Below are positions 7,785-15,666 of a stretch of 18,846 nt of DNA, one piece after another (positions within the stretch are counted from its first letter, which is position 1; each line of letters begins with the position of its first letter). The stretch comes from an uncultured Granulosicoccaceae bacterium (lineage in GTDB: Bacteria > Pseudomonadota > Gammaproteobacteria > Granulosicoccales > Granulosicoccaceae), in NCBI GenBank assembly GCA_937951695.1, contig CALFBL010000346.1, positions 1 through 18,846 on the forward strand, in the 5' to 3' direction. Both the position numbers and the translations under genes were made by a program. Under the pieces are notes generated by a model. That model searched no databases, was not told where the DNA came from, and saw nothing but the letters and a program-made list of their open reading frames with translations.

Positions 7785-7800
7785 AGCGAATACCGCGTAC

Positions 7801-8994
7801 CTACGCGCTTGACAGTCCCAGCGCATGAGCAATGTCTGCGGCGATATCATCGGGGTACTCAAGGCCCACCGCCAACCGTATCAAGCCCTCACTAATACCC
7901 GACTCATCGCGTTGCTGTTGCGTTAATCGCCCGTGAGTTGTTGTGGCAGGATGTGTAATGGTGGTGCGCGCATCCCCCAGATTGCCGGTAATCGAACACA
8001 GCTCGACGGCATCAATAAGCGCCCAGGCAGCCTCACGACCGCCGCTGAATTCAAACGAGACAATACCGCCAAAGTCTCGCTGTTGCCGCTTCGCCAGTTC
8101 ATGATCGGGGTGGTCTGGAAAACCAGGGTAGATCACTCGCTCTATGCCAGGCATGGATTTAAGGGCCGTTGCCACCAACATCGCGTTGATCGAGTGTTGC
8201 TTCATTCGTAATGCCAAGGTCTCCAACCCTTTGCTGAACACCCAGGCGTTGAACGGACTCATGGAGGGGCCGGCACTTCTCATGTAAGCGGTAAGCTCTT
8301 CAATCAAGCTCGCCGAACCGACAACGGCCCCGCCCACGCATCGGCCCTGACCATCGAGAAATTTGGTAGCGGAATGCACCACGATATCTGCGCCTAGGGC
8401 CAACGGCTTTTGCAAGGCAGGTGTACAGAAACAGTTGTCAACCACCAGTTCAGCGCCGTGCGCATGAGCCAGTTCTGCGAACGCTTCGATATCGGCAAGT
8501 CGCATCAAAGGATTAGTTGGGGTCTCCAGATACAGATACTTGGTGTTGGGCCGAATGCGCCGCTCCCAGTCGGCGATATCAAAACCGGTCACGAAATCGA
8601 TGTCGATGCCAAACTTCGGCGGGTATTTGCCAAACAGATTTACCGTGCTGCCAAACAGGTTGTTTGACACCACCATGTGATCACCCTGTTGCAGGGTGGC
8701 GAATATGAGAGTCGAGGTGGCTGCCATGCCAGAGGCTGTACCGATGCAGGCTTCACCTCCCTCCATGGCTGCCAGACGTTTTTCGAACGTTTGCACAGTT
8801 GGATTGGTAAAGCGCGAGTACACATTACCCGGGGATTTACCACTAAAACGGGCTGCCGCTTCCGCCGCCGAAGCAAACACGTAGCTGGAGGTAGTGTAAA
8901 TCGGTTCAGCGTGTTCACCCACATCGGACCGTTCAAAACCTGCTCGAACAGCCAAGGTATCGTCGTGCCACTGCTTTGATATTTCCGATGACAA
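7801..8994 (-). CDS. metZ: O-succinylhomoserine sulfhydrylase
   Basis: This PLP enzyme makes homocysteine from O-succinylhomoserine and sulfide, bypassing cystathionine in methionine synthesis. It follows Pseudomonas MetZ closely: DTLAVRAGFER, TSSYVFASAAEAAARFSGK, GNVYSRFTNPTVQTFEKRL, TASGMAA, VVDNCFCTPALQKPLALGAD, then the PLP lysine in HSATKFLDGQGR (K211 from the chosen start), AGPSMSPFNAWVFSKGLETL and NLGDARTTITHPATTTHGRL. I chose TTG 8994: AGGAG lies 6 bases upstream, the resulting N-terminus MSSEISKQWHDDTL is family-like, and a GTG at 9039 would fall upstream of the predicted transcription start. The length is 397 residues. O-acetylhomoserine or cystathionine enzymes are alternatives, but the MetZ motifs fit best. 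Confidence 0.94.
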   Translation of the reverse strand: MSSEISKQWHDDTLAVRAGFERSDVGEHAEPIYTTSSYVFASAAEAAARFSGKSPGNVYSRFTNPTVQTFEKRLAAMEGGEACIGTASGMAATSTLIFATLQQGDHMVVSNNLFGSTVNLFGKYPPKFGIDIDFVTGFDIADWERRIRPNTKYLYLETPTNPLMRLADIEAFAELAHAHGAELVVDNCFCTPALQKPLALGADIVVHSATKFLDGQGRCVGGAVVGSASLIEELTAYMRSAGPSMSPFNAWVFSKGLETLALRMKQHSINAMLVATALKSMPGIERVIYPGFPDHPDHELAKRQQRDFGGIVSFEFSGGREAAWALIDAVELCSITGNLGDARTTITHPATTTHGRLTQQQRDESGISEGLIRLAVGLEYPDDIAADIAHALGLSSA

Positions 8995-9000
8995 ATCTCT

Positions 9001-9005
9001 CTCCT
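9001..9005 (-). promoter_or_regulatory. Ribosome binding site deciding the metZ start
   Basis: AGGAG on the minus strand lies 6 bases upstream of TTG 8994. It favours this rare start over the distal GTG at 9039. Confidence 0.7.
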
Positions 9006-9012
9006 GATGTAA

Positions 9013-9026
9013 CACACTATAGTGTG
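9013..9026. promoter_or_regulatory. Perfect 14-bp palindrome (operator candidate) over the metZ -10
   Basis: CACACTATAGTGTG is self-complementary over all 14 bases. It contains the metZ -10 hexamer, so a dimeric repressor bound here would block RNA polymerase. It does not match the MetJ box core (AGACGTCT) or the MetR pattern (TGAA-N5-TTCA), so the regulator is unknown. It could also act on the leftmost end of the divergent gene at 9060. Confidence 0.5.
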
Positions 9027-9044
9027 AGCCAGTCCGCACGTTAA
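9016..9044 (-). promoter_or_regulatory. Sigma-70-type promoter of metZ
   Basis: Minus-strand TTAACG (9039-9044) and TATAGT (9016-9021) are separated by exactly 17 bases, matching 4 of 6 and 5 of 6 consensus positions. Transcription would start near 9009, giving a leader of about 15 bases that just includes the AGGAG. Confidence 0.6.
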
Positions 9045-9059
9045 GCCGCTCTATTTTTT

Positions 9060-9846
9060 ATGCGCCACCCGAAGTTCATGCGTCACATCGCGCGAATTGC
9101 CTGAGCGCTAGTCTTCATCGCACCGTTTTCAACCAGCGTTAAAGCCGAGAAAACCGCCCTGCCAAGTCCATGGAGCCTCGTAGAATGCTGGCGGGCGCTT
9201 GACCGCGCGGCTATCTACGCGGAAGAGGTTGATAGTGACACGGCTCAACAGGGGTTTACCAGCCTTGCACAGAGCTGTGAGCTTCTGCCACAAATGCACC
9301 ATAACCTGGGTGTGATAGCCGCGCGGCGCAGGCAATGGGAGAGAGCCATCGAGGCCTTCAAACGAGCAATCGAACTAGAACCACTGACCGCCGACACCGT
9401 GAATCAGTTGCAGGCCCTACATGAGTATCGAGCAAGACAAGCATGGCAAGTCGCCCTACAGCTTGATAATAACGTAGAAACGCCTGAATTTAGCCTGCAG
9501 ACCTCGTCCAATCAGAACCGCCCCCCCTGCCACGCCATCCGAGCATGGCAGCGGCTTACGTTCGGTCAGCACCATCGATTTTGAGCTCTTCACTTGGTGG
9601 CACGCGCTGTCGGGCACCGAAGATAAAGCGGCGTGGCTGGCTCATTACGTCAATGGGTATCCTGCCCCAAACCACTCGCAAACCGAAAGCGTGGACTGGA
9701 ATGACGTCAGACGCGACATACAGTTCACCGCTCAAGACGCGGTTGTTGTGCTGTCGTGGGATCAATCCGGCAAAACGCACCACCGTATGTTGCTGTTGAC
9801 TTTGGCGGGCCAGCGTTGGCAGATTTATCACGAGGCATTGTTGTGA
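9060..9846 (+). pseudogene. Decayed TPR protein with Cds6/SnoaL-like C-terminal domain
   Basis: The reading frame can be rebuilt with two lesions. It starts at ATG 9060 or 9078 with a signal-peptide-like stretch: MRHIARIA, an in-frame TGA at 9102-9104, then ALVFIAPFSTSVKAEK. A TPR unit follows (MHHNLGVIAARRRQWERAI, then EAFKRAIELEP and LHEYRARQAWQVALQLD). At the run of seven C (9521-9527) the frame shifts by one base: the original frame closes at 9584, while frame 1 carries on with DFELFTWWHALSG, DIQFTAQDAVVVLSWDQSGK and LAGQRWQIYHEALL, ending TGA 9844-9846. That C-terminal part resembles the NTF2-like Cds6 domain found with L,D-transpeptidases. The stop forms a GTGA overlap with the next gene, so the two were once translationally coupled. 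The role was probably periplasmic, in cell-wall crosslinking. The domain call is from pattern memory. Confidence 0.75.
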
Positions 9847-11027
9847 CATTGCTACGGATCACCCAAGCTTTAGCATGCTTTTTGAGCGTGCTCGCACTGT
9901 GCGCAACCACTCACGCCAACGCGGATGATCATCAACTGATCATACGTTCAGAGTTGGCCAGCGCTGAGATCGCAGGGTTGGACTTGACACACATCGACTC
10001 CCACCAGATTGATCAAATAACCGCGCAGGCTCTAGTCGCTACTAGCGGAAACAAGCTAGCACTAGCCCGCAGATTGTTAAGCGATTTGGTTGAGCACTAT
10101 CCGGCCTATCATCTAGGCTAGCCGCTATTGGCTGAATTGCACGCAGCAAGCGTTTCGACACAATCAGCGCTTAGTACACAGCGATTTAGTCACCATCTGA
10201 TGCAGCTACTGCTCGAGGCACGAACCAGACAACACTATCGAACCGTGCTGTTGTCGCCCATCGATACAAACAATGCCAATCCACGCGATATCCTGAAAGT
10301 GGGTAAAGATCTGTAATACTGGATCCAGTCAAATCTTGACCAAGGCACTCAAGCGGATTACGAAGTTAACAACGGCGCATTCACCTTGCGCTGGCGACAG
10401 TTCCTCAGTTACGGCGAAGGCGGCTTTGGTAAAACTCGCGAGGGGGAATTAAATACCCCGCAGGGCGTCTATCCCATCAATGGGTACCGCGACGACGCCA
10501 GCTAGCCTGAACTGTACGGTTCAGGTGTACGAATACTGGACTACCCCAACGCTGCCGATGACGCCGCCCAACGAACCGGTTCAGGCATTTGGTTGCACGG
10601 CATTCCCAAGAGCAGTCGAAGTCGCGGACCTTTATCCAGCGACGGATGTGTGACGATGGGTAACGATTACCTCACCGCCATAGTGAACTTGGTGGACCCC
10701 GATCGAACTCTGGTTGCGCTCTCCGCAATTTCGGTGGTGGATACAAACTCTGTCAAGATCGCTAATATAGGAAATGCGTTTGACCAGTGGTTGACTGAGC
10801 AGGCGAATGTGTCTGAGACTGACCTCGCCTTCCCAAACTGGAGTGATGTCACGGTAGCTGTGTCTGGCGCTGGTGATATCGAGCCGGAAGCGCAGGAAGT
10901 GGTTTTGTCTTTCCTCGAGCATGATCGAGAACTATCCGGTTTAACCGTTTTGTTCCTGAAACGCACCACCCCCGGCAGTGTTCACTGGCAAGTGATTGCC
11001 GATGATATGGAACGTGCGCAGACTTGA
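9843..11027 (+). pseudogene. Decayed periplasmic L,D-transpeptidase (YkuD fold), three in-frame stops
   Basis: L,D-transpeptidases crosslink peptidoglycan stems (3-3 links) or attach proteins to them. One frame runs from GTG 9843 to TGA 11025-11027 but is broken by TAG 10119, TAA 10314 and TAG 10503. The start gives a signal peptide: ITQALACFLSVLALCATTH, then ANA and D. The helical region before the first stop ends LVEHYPAYHLG, and sequence resumes LLAELHAASV. Catalytic-domain landmarks follow: KTREGELNTPQGVYPI, PELYGSG, RTGSGIWLHGIP and SSDGCVTMGN, with the catalytic Cys in the SDGC motif. There is no frameshift; all three lesions are point stops, and the first plausibly replaced a CAG Gln of the usual HL-AQL type motif. 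The full frame of 394 codons matches a complete gene. The piece 10593-11027 alone lacks a signal peptide. Confidence 0.85.
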
Positions 11028-11174
11028 ACCTCGCGTGTCAGGTTCTCACCACCGTCGCTCTATTAAAACAACCCTAAGCTGCACTTCTTTTCCACTCAGC
11101 TAGAGGTACAGAATAGATTGAACAATCGACCAAGAAAATGGCTTGGCATCGAATTTGTGCATCAGTGGGGATTA

Positions 11175-11633
11175 CTACGCGACACCAGACGGCTCCTGAT
11201 ACGGTTTTTTGATCGTAAACGCATCCGGATTCGAGCCATTCGCCCTGAGTAAATCCAACTTTCCTTTCGCTTCACGCAGCGTTGGTCTGTGGCCCTGGCT
11301 GACCCACCACAACACAACGTATGACTCCTTCATCACTTCGAACCACTCTTTGCGCCGACGCATAATCTCGACGTGAGCGGTGCGGTAAACGTAAGTATGC
11401 AAATGCTCAACACTCTCCCAAATGGACAAATTTGCGATAACGTCATCTCCAAACTCGTGCTCTAAATCGGTCGCATTGCCCTCGTCTGACTGAAGGCGCC
11501 AAACAAACCCTGGCGATTGATCGGCAACCGCGTTAATCCGGTCTAGTTCTGCTACAAAATCAGCAAGTGTGGGTGAGTCGATGGGCGCCACTAGCATCGC
11601 TAAATTCAGTTCTGCTAGTTCGTAGTTGCTCAC
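11175..11633 (-). CDS. DUF3291 family protein
   Basis: The 152-residue protein of unknown function begins YELAELNLAMLVAPIDSP and continues LADFVAELDRINAVAD, SPGFVWRLQSDEGNATD, ANLSIWESVEHLHTYVYR, HVEIMRRRKEWF and YVVLWWVSQGHRPTL, which are the hallmarks of the DUF3291 family (a ferredoxin-like, antibiotic-monooxygenase-like fold). No catalytic residues are assigned and I infer no reaction. It has no signal peptide, so it is probably cytoplasmic. It starts at GTG 11633, with AAGGA 6 bases upstream. It lies 35 bases downstream of the metallopeptidase gene on the same strand and is probably co-transcribed. Its 3' end faces the decayed transpeptidase gene across a 147-base gap in which I see no gene. 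Confidence 0.85.
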   Translation of the reverse strand: MSNYELAELNLAMLVAPIDSPTLADFVAELDRINAVADQSPGFVWRLQSDEGNATDLEHEFGDDVIANLSIWESVEHLHTYVYRTAHVEIMRRRKEWFEVMKESYVVLWWVSQGHRPTLREAKGKLDLLRANGSNPDAFTIKKPYQEPSGVA

Positions 11634-11668
11634 AATTTTTCCTTGTTCAGATACAAATCTTTCGCCGA

Positions 11669-12820
11669 CTACGCCGCCAATACATTCAATTTATTGTGTA
11701 TAGCATGATGGATAAAAGACAGTTTCCTCCGTACCGGTTGGGACAAAACAAACGGATAGGCGTCGTTCATTCCCATACTTCTGTTCAATGAATTTAATAT
11801 CACGGAAAATTCTATCCACGCATCCAGCACGGATTCAATCGAGGTCTGCGAATAAAAGTATTTTGAATCCTGAGGTAATTTTAGCTTATCGCTCGCTTCA
11901 GAATCAGCAGCATCGCCGTCAATCGAGCCGGTTATGGCAAAATTTTTCGCGGTTTCCAAGGTATCCATGATGTGCATGTAGTGTGCCCACGTCTCAGCCC
12001 AATCCTCATAGGGATGCATGGTTGCGTACTCACTGATAAATCCATCTCGCCAATCGTTACTCGCTGCCTTTTTATAGTACTTCTTCAACGACTCTTGATA
12101 ATCGAGCTCATCATCACCGAAGCATTTTTTACTCAGGACATGCTTTTCTTTTGAACCGATGATCAATCGATCGAAATAGTAGTGACCGAGCTCGTGACGA
12201 AAATGTCCCAGTAAGGTTCGATACTGCTCGCCCATCGCATGCTTGGTTTGCGATCGAGCAACCTCGTCGGCTTCCGCTAGATTGATGGTTATGTGACCAC
12301 ACTGATGGCCGGTGAATATCGATTCAGAATCGGTCAGGCTCGTGGCGAAATGATCATTCACATCCCGGTCAGTTGTAAAATCAAAACTTAACCCGTTCTT
12401 GGGGTCCTGTCTGAGATTGTTCAACGGCAGGGACAATGCTCTCAAAGTGTACAATGCCCGGCGTTTTGCCATCTCCATTTTCTGCCATAACGGAATGTGC
12501 TCAACGATGGACAGGTCTGGAACCGTTTCGTTAAATCGGCATGCAAAACACAGTACCTCGTCTTTGCCTTCCTCGGGCTCAAACGTATCCAGATTAACCA
12601 TGCCATTACAGGCCGCATACTGAGCATTGTTGTCACACTTCTGATACCGAACGGCTGGCTCGTGAGCTTTGAAGTAATGCCCGCTCTTTTTATCCAGATT
12701 ATACGGCTCTACTGCATCAAAATTATCGTCCAATCCAACCACTCTCTGGCAGTAAACGCAGCGGCTGTTTTCAAAAAACAAGATCTGCTTTTGCTCGCAG
12801 GTACATCTAAAGGTTTTCAT
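11669..12820 (-). CDS. Zinc-ribbon putative metallopeptidase (Peptidase_Mx/DUF2248-like)
   Basis: This is a predicted zinc metallopeptidase of a conserved but poorly characterised family. The N-terminal zinc ribbon MKTFRCTCEQKQILFFENSR has C6/C8, then C21-x2-C24 (CVYC), and a second pair at C62/C71 and C91-x2-C94 (CFAC). The active-site HELGH is at 209-213 (FRHELGHYYFDRL). It is followed at 264-286 by the family motif EYATMHPYEDWAETWAHY, which should supply the third ligand. The length is 383 residues with no signal peptide, so it is probably cytoplasmic. I chose ATG 12820 because the zinc-ribbon family starts here; an upstream GTG at 12898 would add a hydrophobic stretch and overlap the terminator hairpin. 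The Shine-Dalgarno is weak (GAGAG). The substrate is unknown. Confidence 0.88.
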   Translation of the reverse strand: MKTFRCTCEQKQILFFENSRCVYCQRVVGLDDNFDAVEPYNLDKKSGHYFKAHEPAVRYQKCDNNAQYAACNGMVNLDTFEPEEGKDEVLCFACRFNETVPDLSIVEHIPLWQKMEMAKRRALYTLRALSLPLNNLRQDPKNGLSFDFTTDRDVNDHFATSLTDSESIFTGHQCGHITINLAEADEVARSQTKHAMGEQYRTLLGHFRHELGHYYFDRLIIGSKEKHVLSKKCFGDDELDYQESLKKYYKKAASNDWRDGFISEYATMHPYEDWAETWAHYMHIMDTLETAKNFAITGSIDGDAADSEASDKLKLPQDSKYFYSQTSIESVLDAWIEFSVILNSLNRSMGMNDAYPFVLSQPVRRKLSFIHHAIHNKLNVLAA

Positions 12821-12878
12821 AGGCTTTCGAACTCTCAAAACTATCAACAGGAAAAATGTGCATTCGAACATCAATAGA

Positions 12879-12914
12879 AAAAGCCGCACAACAATCACTT
12901 GCTGTGCGGCTTTT
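12879..12914 (-). terminator. Rho-independent terminator of the transporter operon
   Basis: The perfect 12-base arms AAAAGCCGCACA (12879-12890) and TGTGCGGCTTTT (12903-12914) flank a 12-base loop. On the minus strand the stem is followed by TTTTTC. It lies about 100 bases beyond the binding-protein stop codon and separates this operon from the metallopeptidase gene. It may also work on the plus strand, which has TTTT after the stem. Confidence 0.9.
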
Positions 12915-13011
12915 GTGGCTCAGGATTTTGCACCATCGAGAAAAACCGTTAGTGAAAAACCCGACCAGCCACATAGCCTGCTGAAAATCAAACGGTCAAC
13001 CCTGAAATCAA

Positions 13012-13962
13012 TCAGTTGGTCCAAGTATCAATCAAGTCGCTGTTTTCTTCAACCCAGGTCTCAGCCACATCAGCCGCATCTTCACCGTCGCTGATTTGCA
13101 GAATCCAGTCGTTAATGACCGCAGGATCGAGCTCCACCTTGGACAGCATGGAGGCAACCGCAGGGTTACGCTCTTCCAATGACTTCGAGTACGCGATGTA
13201 GATTTCAGCATCTTTGTTCTCGCAGTTGAAAGTAGACGACTCTAACCAGTCTTCCTGATCGAGGTTGATGTCTTCACAGCCTTCTGTGCGGGGTGCTTCG
13301 CTGAGTGAGGTGAGGTCGTATTGCGCGTGTACAGCTTCAGGTGTCCAGTAGTAGAACAGCACAGGATCTTCAGCCGCAATTTGACCTTTCAACTCTGCCA
13401 GGAAGGTTGCTTGTGGAACCAGAACGGGCTCCCACAGATCACTCAGACCGTAGCTCTTGAACTTGATCTGCCACATCTTTGCCGATGCCCAATCGGCAGC
13501 GCCTGCCCAGTATTCACCTTTGCCGTTGCCGTCTTTATCGAACCTGGCAGCGATTTCGGGATTTGCCAGATCATCAAACGATGAAACTTGCTCAGCCATG
13601 TAAGTCGGTACGAACATACCCTGTGTGCCTTTGTACGGAGTATTTACCTTTACAGACTCAGCACCTTCGATGTAATCATCCCAGATGGGCTGACGGTTCG
13701 GCATCCATAAATCGGTGTAAATATCGGCTGAGCCATCACCTTTGTCCATGCCCTCTGCGACCAGATTACCGTCTGACAAACCGTCGATGATGTCGGCTTC
13801 AGAATCCATAGGGCCTGTGATGATGGCTTCCAGCACGTGAGCAATTGCTGATGCGCCATCCCAACTTAAATCGGATATGGCCACTTTTTCCTGCGCATGC
13901 ACAGTATTCGCCGAGACGACCAGCGCTACGGCTGCTAGAACTTGGTGACGATTAAAACTCAT
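13012..13962 (-). CDS. Betaine-type ABC transporter substrate-binding protein (OpuAC/ProX family)
   Basis: The periplasmic protein captures a solute, typically glycine betaine, proline betaine or choline, for the adjacent permease. The signal peptide is MSFNRHQVLAAVALVVSANT followed by VHA, with cleavage near residue 23. The mature protein begins QEKVAISDLSWDGASA. Aromatic residues that could build a cation-pi cage appear in LSWDGA, DLWMPNRQPIW, ADWASAKMW and LFYYWTPEAVH. An acidic loop DKDGNGKGE (142-150) looks like a Ca-binding loop, and Cys239/Cys257 could form a disulfide. The length is 316 residues. ATG 13962 is preceded by GAGGA at 6 bases; an upstream alternative at 14031 would hide this site and extend the signal peptide. 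It is the last gene of the operon, 69 bases after the permease. Ligand specificity cannot be read from sequence. Confidence 0.92.
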   Translation of the reverse strand: MSFNRHQVLAAVALVVSANTVHAQEKVAISDLSWDGASAIAHVLEAIITGPMDSEADIIDGLSDGNLVAEGMDKGDGSADIYTDLWMPNRQPIWDDYIEGAESVKVNTPYKGTQGMFVPTYMAEQVSSFDDLANPEIAARFDKDGNGKGEYWAGAADWASAKMWQIKFKSYGLSDLWEPVLVPQATFLAELKGQIAAEDPVLFYYWTPEAVHAQYDLTSLSEAPRTEGCEDINLDQEDWLESSTFNCENKDAEIYIAYSKSLEERNPAVASMLSKVELDPAVINDWILQISDGEDAADVAETWVEENSDLIDTWTN

Positions 13963-14031
13963 AGTATTTCCTCGTGGTTTACAGTTGCGAAAACTCGCGT
14001 TCGCTTTGATGTGATATGTGCAAATGGTCAA

Positions 14032-15666
14032 CTATTCTTCAACCCGGTTTGCACGCTGTACTATTCGATCGATTGCCATAGCGATGAGTGCGATAGCAAT
14101 ACCTGCCAACAAACCGCGCCCGATTTCACTCTGCCCTAGTGCATCGACCACAATAAATCCCAATCCGCCTGCACCAATGAGCGCGGCAACAACGGCCATC
14201 GACAGGCTCATCATAACAACTTGATTGACACCCGCCATAATCGACGGCGTGGCCAATGGCAATTCCACTCGCATGAGTAACTGTCGTGGACTGGCACCAA
14301 ACGCCAACGCCGCTTCTTTCGTTGATTCTGGGACGTGTTTTATCCCAAGGGCTGTCAATCGCACCATCGGTGGCATGGCAAATATCACCGTAGCCAGTAT
14401 ACCCGGTGGTTTACCGATGGAGAAAAACGCTACCGCAGGCAGAAGATATACAAACGACGGGATGGTTTGCATGATATCAAGCACCGGCGTCACGATCGCC
14501 GATCCAATCCGCGATTTACCTACCCATACCCCCAACGGCAGGCCCACCACTACGCAAATAATGGTGGACGCAATGACAATGGACACCGTGCTCATCGCGG
14601 TTTGCCAAAACCCGAACAGCCCCAGATACACCAAAGATCCTAATGTAAACACTGCCACCTTTGGCCCGGCAAAATAATACGCAACCAATAAAATCACCCC
14701 GGCAGTCACCGGCCAGGGGGTGGCGACAAACACCGCTTCGATGGCATTGAGCAACGAGCGCAACACCGCGGTAATGGAGTCGAATATGTACCCGTAAAAC
14801 GCTTTGGCGTAATCGATCTTCTGGTCGATCATTTCCGAGAGCCACACGTTTAAATTCACTGGCCGGGTGGATTTCACTTCCTTCACCACGACGCGCCGGG
14901 TACCGTCATCGTTTCTAGGATACGAATACTGGTCGGGCCGATCAAACCACATCAACGTTGGCACCTCAGACAGCACAGCGCAATCAAAGCGTTGTTTAGC
15001 CGTGACCGAGTCGCCGTCCTGCATGGCCCGAGCCAGTTTTACGCAGTCGCGGGGAGTGGGAGCATCTTGTGTTGAGCGATACAGGGTCAGCGGGGCAATC
15101 AAGGCCAGGATGAGTCCAGCCAAAATCAAACGCCGGGTTTTGAAACCCCAGTTAGTACTCGAATTGACTCGCCACGCGCTGTACTGTTTGTAATACACGC
15201 GATTGGCCAGCCAACCAACAATCAGACGGCCAATAACAAATATGACCACCGCCGCCATGAGATGACTGGCTGTCCATTCGGTAAACCGCACCACCAGATA
15301 GTCTTTCTCGGTCAATTCGGCGGCAAGCTTCGCTTGATGATAACGATATACCAAACCGAGATTTGCCGCAGCCATCATGTCAAAGGCAAAAGCCACCCAG
15401 AACAATAGCCAGTTACCTCGAAGCGCTGCCCAGACAAAACTGCCCATCACAGCGGCAAGGTTCAAGTTCAGTGCACTGAGTTTGTTCCGCTGTATATTTA
15501 AAAACGTACCCGCGTAATATTCGCGGCGCTCTTCTGCAAAGTCCCCAAAGGCTTTGGATAATTCACGACCGGCAGCGCCTGAGGCTTCGGCTTCACGTGT
15601 AGCCGCGGCCATGTCGGCCAGACGACTGTCGTTACCGTTTTTACCGCTCTCAATCACTGTGGACAT
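14032..15666 (-). CDS. Betaine-type ABC transporter permease with extra N-terminal membrane domain
   Basis: This is the inner-membrane permease of an OpuA/ProU-type importer. Residues 320-544 are the classic permease: helices from 321, 363-382 and 400-415, then the EAA loop EAALAFGASPRQLLMRVELP at 451-470 that contacts the ATPase, and closing helices to 535. At 544 residues it is much longer than E. coli ProW (354). The additional 310 residues hold a soluble start, two or more hydrophobic segments (68-105, 135-155, 180-196) and an extramembrane stretch (197-270). The part around YYAGTFLNIQRNKLSALNLN recalls DUF2628-like membrane domains. ATG 15666 overlaps the ATPase stop (TAATG), with AGGGGG 7 bases upstream, so translation is coupled. 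The N-terminal role is unknown. Confidence 0.93.
   Translation of the reverse strand: MSTVIESGKNGNDSRLADMAAATREAEASGAAGRELSKAFGDFAEERREYYAGTFLNIQRNKLSALNLNLAAVMGSFVWAALRGNWLLFWVAFAFDMMAAANLGLVYRYHQAKLAAELTEKDYLVVRFTEWTASHLMAAVVIFVIGRLIVGWLANRVYYKQYSAWRVNSSTNWGFKTRRLILAGLILALIAPLTLYRSTQDAPTPRDCVKLARAMQDGDSVTAKQRFDCAVLSEVPTLMWFDRPDQYSYPRNDDGTRRVVVKEVKSTRPVNLNVWLSEMIDQKIDYAKAFYGYIFDSITAVLRSLLNAIEAVFVATPWPVTAGVILLVAYYFAGPKVAVFTLGSLVYLGLFGFWQTAMSTVSIVIASTIICVVVGLPLGVWVGKSRIGSAIVTPVLDIMQTIPSFVYLLPAVAFFSIGKPPGILATVIFAMPPMVRLTALGIKHVPESTKEAALAFGASPRQLLMRVELPLATPSIMAGVNQVVMMSLSMAVVAALIGAGGLGFIVVDALGQSEIGRGLLAGIAIALIAMAIDRIVQRANRVEE

Noticed and set aside
7785..7862. Longer glycerate kinase N-terminus from a TTG
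   Set aside because: It would overlap metZ by 62 bases and add sequence unlike the family; the ATG at 7784 fits better.
9556..9849. Minus-strand reading frame of 97 residues in the decayed region
   Set aside because: It is antisense to the well-preserved Cds6-like C-terminal segment and has no recognisable features.
9843..11027. Recoding or stop-codon readthrough in the L,D-transpeptidase gene
   Set aside because: TAG and TAA both occur here and TGA in the coupled gene, together with a frameshift, while intact neighbours end normally with all three. Gene decay explains all of it more simply.
10593..11027. A separate short gene carrying the transpeptidase active site
   Set aside because: It lies in the same frame as the upstream pieces, lacks a signal peptide and most of the catalytic domain's N-terminal half, and is better read as the last part of the broken gene.
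11026..11045. Hairpin GAACCT/AGGTTC at the end of the transpeptidase pseudogene
   Set aside because: The 6-base stem has no following T-run, so it is not a convincing terminator.
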